Shown one piece after another: positions 1-4,600 of a DNA stretch of 6,981 bases. The notes beneath the pieces were generated by a model. It had not been told where the DNA came from, made no database searches, and saw only the letters and a program-made list of their open reading frames with translations. The position numbers and the translations under genes are program-made. Origin of the DNA: Anaerolineales bacterium (GTDB lineage Bacteria; Chloroflexota; Anaerolineae; Promineifilales; Promineifilaceae); contig JAGQGA010000283.1 of the NCBI GenBank assembly GCA_020432595.1, forward strand, positions 1-6,981, given 5' to 3'. Numbering within the stretch: the stretch's first letter is position 1; the number at the start of each line of letters is the position of its first letter.

Positions 1-342
1 CCCCAGCGCCTTAAAGCTGCCCGTTGGATTTTGCCCCTCATCTTTCATATAAAGCTGATGCAAGCCAAAGTGAGCACCCAACCGGGGCAGTGGTAATACA
101 GGTTTGCCCCCTTCTCCCAAGGTAACAATATGCTGTGGATCGCGTACAGGTAACAGCTCGCGGAACCGCCAAAGATTAGATGAACGTTGGGACACCTCAT
201 CACGGTCTAATTCGCTCGCCGCTTTGGCAAGATCATAACGCGGCAGCAGAGGGCTGCCCGATTGAGGGCATAAACGAATGAGTTGATCAGGATCATATGT
301 ATGAGGGGCGTAGGCGGCCTCAAGATGGGTTAAATAGTTCAT
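1..342 (-). CDS. thrC: Threonine synthase, N-terminal part (truncated by window edge)
   Basis: PLP-dependent threonine synthase converts O-phosphohomoserine and water to threonine and phosphate, the last step of threonine biosynthesis in the cytoplasm. The minus strand reads open from ATG at 342-340 to base 1, giving 114 residues with no stop. The reading contains LWRFRELLPV (57-66), VTLGEGG (73-79) and LYMKDEGQNPTGSFK (97-111), the classic threonine-synthase PLP-lysine region; K111 should form the Schiff base. The start is supported by GAAGGA at 355-350, 7 nt upstream. The family usually begins with a four-cysteine zinc ribbon; here the aligned segment (THLEAAYAPHTYD...LCPQSGSPLL) keeps only C25. 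The gene starts 26 bp after the yhaM stop with no terminator between, so the two are probably cotranscribed. The family call is firm; the rest of the enzyme lies outside the window. Confidence 0.93.
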   Translation of the reverse strand, partial: MNYLTHLEAAYAPHTYDPDQLIRLCPQSGSPLLPRYDLAKAASELDRDEVSQRSSNLWRFRELLPVRDPQHIVTLGEGGKPVLPLPRLGAHFGLHQLYMKDEGQNPTGSFKALG

Positions 343-349
343 GAACCAA

Positions 350-355
350 TCCTTC
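350..355 (-). promoter_or_regulatory. Ribosome binding site of thrC
   Basis: GAAGGA on the minus strand lies 7 nt before the ATG at 342. It falls in the 26-bp gap after the yhaM stop and supports this start for the truncated threonine synthase. Confidence 0.7.
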
Positions 356-368
356 AATAACTATATCT

Positions 369-1313
369 TTAGATCGCTTCTGGGCGACGCAATTCGGTAC
401 CAAACATATTACTCGATTTTGATGACCAGGGGTTATCACCAGGATCATTGCTAATGTGATCCATAAATCCCTGCATTCGACTGTCTAGCAAATCAATTTG
501 GTGCAGCAGCACAGCCTCGATTGTTTTGGGTTGAACGGGTGAACCCCACTCCAGCTTGCCGTGGTGAGAGGCAACGAGATGAACCAAGTGTCGCAATTTG
601 GTTTCAGGGAAATCAAGCTCACGAGCGGCCGTTTCAATCATGACGATAGCTCGCACGATGTGACCCACTAAACGGCCGTCTTCCGAAAAATCAAACGAGG
701 TATCTACCGAATACTCAATAGCCTTACCCATATCATGCAGCAGTGTACCAGCTATCAGCAAATCTTTGTTGACATAATCATAATGTTGCGACAAGTATGA
801 AGCTAACTTGGTCATACTCAAAGTATGTTCCAACAGCCCACCTAAATAAGCATGATGCATCCCCCGTGCGGCCGGCGCATTGATGAAACTTGACATAAGC
901 GGCTCAGTTAGGAGCAGAGCAGACACTAACGTTTGCCACGGTTCATGCAAATCTGCAATATACGCTTTTAACTCAGCCAGCATATCCTCGACACTGCGTG
1001 AACTTGTTGGCAAAAAAATAGCTAAATCTGGTTGTGCCTCCTGGTTAATATCCGTTATGTTTACCTGTAAGGCCTCTTTATACAAGTTAACCCGACCAGT
1101 GATCAGAACAACCTGCCCACTCTGCGTCCAGTTGTTTACATAATCAGGCACATTCCAAAAAATGCCGTTTAACTGACCTGTTTTGTCACGCAGCGTACAA
1201 AGCAGATAAGGGCGATCATCCTTAGTGGAACGGCGCCCTACCTCTTGCAGCAGAAAAGCTTCATTTACCAGTTCCATCCCTGCCGTTAAGTCGGAAACAA
1301 AAATTGATTTCAC
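369..1313 (-). CDS. yhaM: YhaM-family 3'-5' exoribonuclease (OB-fold + HD domain)
   Basis: YhaM-type proteins are metal-dependent 3'-5' exoribonucleases that trim RNA ends. An N-terminal OB-fold (about residues 1-95; strand segments such as LCTLRDKTGQLNGIFW and VVLITGRVNLYKEALQV) is followed by an HD phosphohydrolase domain (about 145-285). Likely metal ligands are H163 (GGLLEHT), H193-D194 (LLHDMGK), H218 (VGH), H250-H251 (ASHHG) and D274/D277. I chose the GTG at 1313-1311 because AAAGAGG (1325-1319) lies 5 nt upstream and the resulting 314 aa equals the length of Bacillus subtilis YhaM. The frame stays open upstream to a TTG at 1385, but that codon abuts the predicted -10 element and would lie upstream of the transcript start. 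An ATG at 1355 is possible but has no ribosome binding site. Downstream comes thrC. The family is confident; the RNA targets are unknown. Confidence 0.92.
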   Translation of the reverse strand: MKSIFVSDLTAGMELVNEAFLLQEVGRRSTKDDRPYLLCTLRDKTGQLNGIFWNVPDYVNNWTQSGQVVLITGRVNLYKEALQVNITDINQEAQPDLAIFLPTSSRSVEDMLAELKAYIADLHEPWQTLVSALLLTEPLMSSFINAPAARGMHHAYLGGLLEHTLSMTKLASYLSQHYDYVNKDLLIAGTLLHDMGKAIEYSVDTSFDFSEDGRLVGHIVRAIVMIETAARELDFPETKLRHLVHLVASHHGKLEWGSPVQPKTIEAVLLHQIDLLDSRMQGFMDHISNDPGDNPWSSKSSNMFGTELRRPEAI

Positions 1314-1318
1314 AAAAA

Positions 1319-1325
1319 CCTCTTT
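1319..1325 (-). promoter_or_regulatory. Ribosome binding site that decides the yhaM start
   Basis: AAAGAGG on the minus strand, 5 nt before a GTG. It fixes the start 24 codons inside the longest open frame and gives the family's usual 314-residue length. Confidence 0.75.
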
Positions 1326-1385
1326 ACACCAACCTGGCAAAGTCAGACTGGCCATTGATCGATCATGGCTACGTAAACAGGACAA

Positions 1386-1413
1386 ATTATACCCGTAACA
1401 GGCGTTTTGTCAG
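1386..1413 (-). promoter_or_regulatory. Sigma70-type promoter of yhaM-thrC
   Basis: On the minus strand, CTGACA (1413-1408, 5/6 match to the -35 consensus) is followed after 16 nt by a perfect TATAAT (1391-1386). Transcription should start near 1379, giving a leader of about 66 nt before the GTG at 1313. The leader carries a perfect 10-bp palindrome TGATCGATCA (1356-1365) of unknown role. The promoter lies in the 60+ bp gap after the NYN gene, so yhaM-thrC can be expressed independently of it. Confidence 0.72.
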
Positions 1414-1429
1414 ATTACTTCACTGCACT

Positions 1430-1452
1430 TTAGAGAAAGGCTTGATCAAGCC
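1430..1452 (-). terminator. Weak intrinsic terminator candidate after the NYN gene
   Basis: GGCTTGATCAAGCC (1439-1452) is a perfect 14-bp palindrome overlapping the NYN stop codon. On the minus strand it can fold as a 5-bp stem with a GATC loop and is followed by TTTCTCT. The stem is short and the U-tract interrupted, so termination would be partial at best. Confidence 0.33.
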
Positions 1453-2642
1453 GGGGAATCCTGCCCACTGAGAGATGGCACAATTATTTTAAGATAGCTC
1501 ACATATTTTTCGCTTTCATAAAGCGCCAAGGCAATTTCAGCGACATCTATTGGCTCACTCAAAGACAAAATTTCTTCTACACAAGTACGGTCACAGCGAA
1601 TAATGGCTTCCTGATAAATGCGCGTTCCCGTAATGTTCAACTGCACGGGGGCGGTAGATAAAGATTTGCTTTTGAGCGTATAAATGACACCTGCACGCCG
1701 TGCCAACAGCATCATTGAGTTAATAGTGTTTTTAGAGATATCCTTGTTCTCAGCCGCATATTTGTCAGCCAAGGTATCAATAAAACGCCGCCACAGCACT
1801 TCCTTCTCGGCCTGTAACATTACAATGATGTCTCGCAGCACCATGAGCCGCTGCGAGGCAGGGGTGATAATTCGCAAACGCCGTTTTTTTAGCTCACTGC
1901 GGTAACGTTCGTGCAGTTGTGCCACTTGCTCTTTAGGTTTTTCTGGATAAGAAAAGTACACCGTTGTATCTTCTTGAATGAGGGCAATGACATGGGAGTA
2001 GCGAGCCAGGAACTTACTAAAACTCCCCTCACTGTAGCTAGAATTTGTAAAGTTGCCACGACTTTGGTTGGTCATCTCCTGCTTAAGCACGCTCACGCGC
2101 TCTCGCTCTACGTCTTTCAATAGCGTATCACGCGCCTGAATTAGCAGATGTTCTACCTCGGTCTCTGTCAGATCGGCATTAGGAACTAAATCTTCATAAA
2201 AAATGTATTTGTCACAGTTACTTACCAAATTGCTGCTAGTTGTGTGGCGCACGCCCACGCCAATGACCTGCTTTCCTCGCTTACGTAATGTTTGTACCAG
2301 CGGGGTGAAATCACGATCACCAGTGATAAACACATAGATACCGTAGCTCAACCCATCAGCCAGAGTTTCCATGGCATCTACAACGATTTGGATATCAGCC
2401 AGGTTTTTGTTGAAGTTATTAAGTGCCACTGTAGCCTGGGTGACAAAACCAGCCGTTGTCAGATTTTTGAGGGTGTCCTTGGTTAAACGCCAATCACCAT
2501 AAGCACGTTGCAGGACAATACGGCCGTTTGTTAGCGACTCAATATGATCCAAGATTAGCTTTACGTCAAACGTCAAATTGGCTTGCCTGGCACCAATCAC
2601 CAAATTATCTAAATCGAGGAAGACAGCTACATCTTTTGTCAT
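1446..2642 (-). CDS. NYN (PIN-like) nuclease-domain protein with LOTUS/OST-HTH domain
   Basis: The 398-aa protein starts with an NYN domain (residues about 1-152), a PIN-like fold usually associated with metal-dependent RNA cleavage. The acidic residues expected in its active site are present: D10/D12 (VFLDLDN), D83/D89 (ADIQIVVDAM) and D109/D111 (FITGDRDFTPL). It ends with the typical NYN C-terminal strand DKYIFYEDL (144-152). Residues about 183-231 (VSVLKQEM...SFSKFLARY...VYFS) match the pattern of a LOTUS/OST-HTH RNA-binding domain. The remaining roughly 165 residues are mostly predicted helix, with a basic patch ELKKRRLRI, and have no family I recognise. ATG at 2642 has no Shine-Dalgarno, but a promoter sits so close that the mRNA may be leaderless. 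Likely role: RNA turnover or silencing; the substrate is unknown. LabA/DUF88-type regulators are an alternative relative. Confidence 0.85.
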   Translation of the reverse strand: MTKDVAVFLDLDNLVIGARQANLTFDVKLILDHIESLTNGRIVLQRAYGDWRLTKDTLKNLTTAGFVTQATVALNNFNKNLADIQIVVDAMETLADGLSYGIYVFITGDRDFTPLVQTLRKRGKQVIGVGVRHTTSSNLVSNCDKYIFYEDLVPNADLTETEVEHLLIQARDTLLKDVERERVSVLKQEMTNQSRGNFTNSSYSEGSFSKFLARYSHVIALIQEDTTVYFSYPEKPKEQVAQLHERYRSELKKRRLRIITPASQRLMVLRDIIVMLQAEKEVLWRRFIDTLADKYAAENKDISKNTINSMMLLARRAGVIYTLKSKSLSTAPVQLNITGTRIYQEAIIRCDRTCVEEILSLSEPIDVAEIALALYESEKYVSYLKIIVPSLSGQDSPA

Positions 2643-2648
2643 GGGAAA

Positions 2649-2676
2649 ATTCTACTGCATTAAGCTATTCTCGCAA
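2649..2676 (-). promoter_or_regulatory. Promoter of the NYN-LOTUS gene (possibly leaderless mRNA)
   Basis: On the minus strand TTGCGA (2676-2671, 4/6) and TAGAAT (2654-2649, 5/6) are separated by 16 nt. A start 6-8 nt past the -10 falls at or next to the A of the ATG at 2642. No purine-rich ribosome binding site is seen, which fits leaderless translation. Confidence 0.45.
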
Positions 2677-2696
2677 TGGCAAAAGTGGGTGAAAAT

Positions 2697-2716
2697 ATTG
2701 TTTCCCGTGAAACAAT
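2697..2716 (+). promoter_or_regulatory. parS: parS-like ParB/Noc-family binding site, copy 1
   Basis: ATTGTTTCCCGTGAAACAAT is a 20-bp palindrome with one symmetry break. Its core TGTTTCCCGTGAAACA (2699-2714) matches the widely conserved ParB centromere site TGTTTCACGTGAAACA at 15 of 16 positions. The right half-site GTGAAACA is perfect; the left carries A to C at position 7. It lies between the divergent promoters of the NYN gene and the membrane-protein gene. An identical 20-mer sits at 4538. ParB nucleates on such sites to build the chromosome segregation complex. No parA or parB is in the window, so function is inferred from the site alone. Confidence 0.75.
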
Positions 2717-2732
2717 GGTTGAAAGCTGCTGC

Positions 2733-2760
2733 TTGCCATTTAACTAAACCATGTTACCAT
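2733..2760 (+). promoter_or_regulatory. Extended -10 promoter of the membrane protein/methyltransferase pair
   Basis: TTGCCA (2733-2738, 5/6) is followed after 16 nt by TACCAT (2755-2760, 4/6), with a TGT directly before it (2752-2754) forming an extended -10. Predicted transcription start is near 2767, about 39 nt before the ATG at 2806. It begins 16 bp downstream of parS-like copy 1. Confidence 0.45.
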
Positions 2761-2795
2761 AGCAACGAAATTATATGTCAACTTGCGGATTTTGT

Positions 2796-2800
2796 GGAGG
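2796..2800 (+). promoter_or_regulatory. Ribosome binding site deciding the membrane-protein start
   Basis: GGAGG lies 5 nt before ATG 2806. It selects this start over in-frame codons back to 2578. Confidence 0.75.
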
Positions 2801-2805
2801 TTGGT

Positions 2806-3441
2806 ATGAATAAACAATTCTGGGATGGAAAGCCTTGGCAAGCATTTAAAACGTTTGCCATCTTGTTCTCTTTTACGATGAATCTTATCTTGCTCATCGT
2901 TCTGCTATTGCTAGCACCCCACATTTTGCCCTTGGTTGACAACTCTGTAAAGCCGCTTGTGGGCGGGTTAAACAACAGTTTTGTGCAGATGAGTTCTGCC
3001 ACTATTTCACGCACCATTGTAGTTGATGACACAATGCCTATCGCCTTCACTTTGCCATTGGAAACTACCACCGATGTTACCGTCGTGCGAGCCGTTCCAT
3101 TGGAAGGGGTTCCAGCACAGTTTCGACTGCCTGACGGGGGTGGGGTGATCAATGGGCAGGTCTTTTTGGAACTACCAAAAGATTTAACGCTGCCCGTCCA
3201 TTTGGCACTAGATGTGCCTGTTGACCAAGAGATTCCTGTCCACCTGGCCGTTGGTGTGCAAATCCCGCTGAATGAAACAGAGTTGGGCGAGCCGTTTATG
3301 ACGTTGCAAGGACTATTTGAGCCATTGGATAAATTACTACAGCGATTGCCCGGTAGCAATGCTGAACTAATACAACGGATACGGGGTGGTGATACAGCCG
3401 CAGAGCTTAATGAAACGGCCGTTTCCACCACCAGCCCCTAA
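2806..3441 (+). CDS. Single-pass membrane protein of unknown function
   Basis: The 211-aa protein has a short charged N-terminus (MNKQFWDGKPWQAFK), one hydrophobic segment at about residues 17-37 (FAILFSF...LLLLAP) and a long, probably extracytoplasmic tail. The tail is rich in short beta-like Pro/Val/Leu units. A clear tandem pair is LPVHLALDVPVDQE (129-142) and IPVHLAVGVQIPLN (143-156), period 14, and similar looser units start near 78. The C-terminus is a probable helix (about 163-180) and a Ser/Thr-rich end ETAVSTTSP encoded partly by the AACGGCCGTT word. The start is set by GGAGG at 2796-2800, 5 nt before the ATG; the longer open frame from 2578 would overlap the divergent NYN gene and its promoter. 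I do not recognise a family. The methyltransferase follows after 5 bases, so the two are likely cotranscribed. Confidence 0.82.
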   Translation: MNKQFWDGKPWQAFKTFAILFSFTMNLILLIVLLLLAPHILPLVDNSVKPLVGGLNNSFVQMSSATISRTIVVDDTMPIAFTLPLETTTDVTVVRAVPLEGVPAQFRLPDGGGVINGQVFLELPKDLTLPVHLALDVPVDQEIPVHLAVGVQIPLNETELGEPFMTLQGLFEPLDKLLQRLPGSNAELIQRIRGGDTAAELNETAVSTTSP

Positions 3442-3446
3442 TCTTC

Positions 3447-4346
3447 ATGAACACCGATACCCCCCCCGTCTGCGACTACGAAGGCTCCGATTACCGCACC
3501 CGCTTTTGGGAAGGGCAAGGGCGCGAATACGAAGACCAGGTTGAGCGTATTGCCCTGCGGCGGCTGATGCCACCTATAGGCAATACGCTGATCGAAATTG
3601 GCGCAGGCTTTGGCCGCTTGGCCGATGAATATTTAGGCTACAGGCAGGTCGTCTTGTTTGATTACTCACGCTCGCTGCTGCGTGAAGCCCAAGCGCATTG
3701 GGGGGGTGATCCACGCTTTATCTATGTGGCGGGCAATTGGTACGACATGCCTTTTGTCAACCGATTGTTTGACACCATGGTGCAAATTCGCACCCTCCAC
3801 CACGCCGCCGATGCTCCCTCGCTGTTTATTGAACTTGCCCGCATTGCTGCCCCCGGCGGAACCTATGTGCTAGAATTTGCCAACAAACAAAACCTGAAGG
3901 CGATTCTGCGCTACTGGGGTAAACGGCAGTCGTGGTCACCTTTCGCTCCCGATCCGGTTGAGTTTGTCGCCCTCAACTTTGATTTTCATCCCCGCTGGAT
4001 TCGGCAGCACTTGCAGCAGGCACGTTTTACGCCGGGCAAGATGTTGACTGTGTCACATTACCGCATTGCGCCACTTAAGCGGCTGGTGCCAACCTCGCTG
4101 CTGATAACGCTGGATTCTTTGGCGCAGCAAACAGGCAATTGGTGGCAGCTTTCGCCAAGTGTGTTTGTCAAAAACCAACACCCTAGCCAGGGACAAACGG
4201 CCGTTTCCGGCACCTTTTTCGCTTGTCCTACCTGCAAGACGACGCTGGGTGATGTGGAAAACGGCCGTTTATCCTGCCCTAACCCCACCTGCCAACGCCA
4301 ATGGCGTGTGGAAGACGGTCTCTACGACTTCAAAGAACCCATTTAG
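3447..4346 (+). CDS. Class I SAM-dependent methyltransferase with C-terminal zinc-ribbon
   Basis: The 299-aa protein has a class I methyltransferase core. Motif I is LIEIGAGFGRLADEY (E50, G52, G54, G56), the acidic residue at the end of strand 2 is D72 (VVLFDYS), and the post-I region is WYDMPF. The segment RTLHHAAD and the later LARIAAPGGTYVLEF fit UbiE/Methyltransf_11-type enzymes. Residues 260-282 form a four-cysteine ribbon (C260-x2-C263...C277-x4-C282) followed by WRVEDGLYDF, resembling the Trm112/YcaR-like pattern. The linker before it, QGQTAVSG, is encoded by the iterated palindrome. The start ATG lies 5 nt after the preceding stop without a Shine-Dalgarno, so translational coupling is likely. 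The substrate (small molecule, lipid, protein or RNA) cannot be read from sequence. Confidence 0.85.
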   Translation: MNTDTPPVCDYEGSDYRTRFWEGQGREYEDQVERIALRRLMPPIGNTLIEIGAGFGRLADEYLGYRQVVLFDYSRSLLREAQAHWGGDPRFIYVAGNWYDMPFVNRLFDTMVQIRTLHHAADAPSLFIELARIAAPGGTYVLEFANKQNLKAILRYWGKRQSWSPFAPDPVEFVALNFDFHPRWIRQHLQQARFTPGKMLTVSHYRIAPLKRLVPTSLLITLDSLAQQTGNWWQLSPSVFVKNQHPSQGQTAVSGTFFACPTCKTTLGDVENGRLSCPNPTCQRQWRVEDGLYDFKEPI

Positions 4347-4375
4347 CGGTTCGCGCAAAAACAGGTTTTCGTTTT

Positions 4376-4420
4376 CAGAGATTGGGAAGCTGGTAATCCC
4401 TATAATCTCTCAATCTCTTG
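4376..4420 (+). other. Alternative hairpins after the methyltransferase gene
   Basis: AGAGATT (4377-4383) can pair with either of two direct repeats, AATCTCT at 4404-4410 or AATCTCT at 4412-4418. The first pairing is strengthened by GGGA/TCCC inside the stem; the second extends to 8 bp (AGAGATTG/CAATCTCT). There is no U-tract afterwards, so it is not a standard intrinsic terminator. It may be a weak Rho-dependent or processing structure, or a decayed intergenic repeat. The rest of 4347-4600 holds a promoter and parS-like copy 2. Confidence 0.3.
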
Positions 4421-4492
4421 GTCTCATCATGCCAACGCTAAAACGATCCGGCCTCGCCTTGTTGTTCCGTTAGTCAAAACTTAACTTATTTG

Positions 4493-4501
4493 TGCTATAC
4501 A
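4493..4501 (+). promoter_or_regulatory. Extended -10 promoter candidate for the acylase gene
   Basis: TGC directly before TATACA forms an extended -10 (TGnTATAnn). No convincing -35 is seen at 16-18 nt spacing. Transcription would start near 4508, giving a leader of about 93 nt that contains the second parS-like site. Confidence 0.38.
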
Positions 4502-4537
4502 TGGGAGATCTTTGGGCAACGCCCCTCTAGCAGGTCA

Positions 4538-4557
4538 ATTGTTTCCCGTGAAACAAT
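4538..4557 (+). promoter_or_regulatory. parS: parS-like ParB/Noc-family binding site, copy 2
   Basis: The 20-mer ATTGTTTCCCGTGAAACAAT is identical to the copy at 2697, including the single asymmetric base, in the same orientation and 1,841 bp away. Its flanks share nothing with those of copy 1, so it is not part of a longer duplication. It lies in the intergenic region 44 bp before the acylase start. Confidence 0.75.
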
Positions 4558-4586
4558 CGCGGGGATTTGTACTGGATTAGCGCCGC

Positions 4587-4592
4587 AAGGAG
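4587..4592 (+). promoter_or_regulatory. Ribosome binding site deciding the acylase start
   Basis: AAGGAG lies 8 nt before ATG 4601. The frame is open back to 4490, but that extension would run through the parS-like site and adds no family-like residues. Confidence 0.75.
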
Positions 4593-4600
4593 CCCGCCAC

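Noticed and set aside
1356..1365. TGATCGATCA palindrome in the yhaM leader as an operator
   Set aside because: It is a single short palindrome with no second copy or recognised regulator; too weak to call as a site.
1314..1385. 24-residue N-terminal extension of the YhaM protein from a TTG
   Set aside because: The TTG abuts the perfect TATAAT, so it would not be transcribed; the internal GTG has AAAGAGG at 5 nt and gives the family's exact usual length.
2578..2805. 76-residue extension of the membrane protein
   Set aside because: It would overlap the divergent NYN gene, its promoter and the parS-like site, while ATG 2806 has a strong GGAGG.
2778..3431. 217-codon open frame antisense to the membrane-protein gene
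   Set aside because: It has no ribosome binding site or family motif and a Ser/Thr-heavy composition, and the sense frame has TM and repeat structure.
4490..4600. 37-residue extension of the acylase
   Set aside because: It reads through the parS-like site and has no ribosome binding site; ATG 4601 has AAGGAG and begins just ahead of the family motifs.
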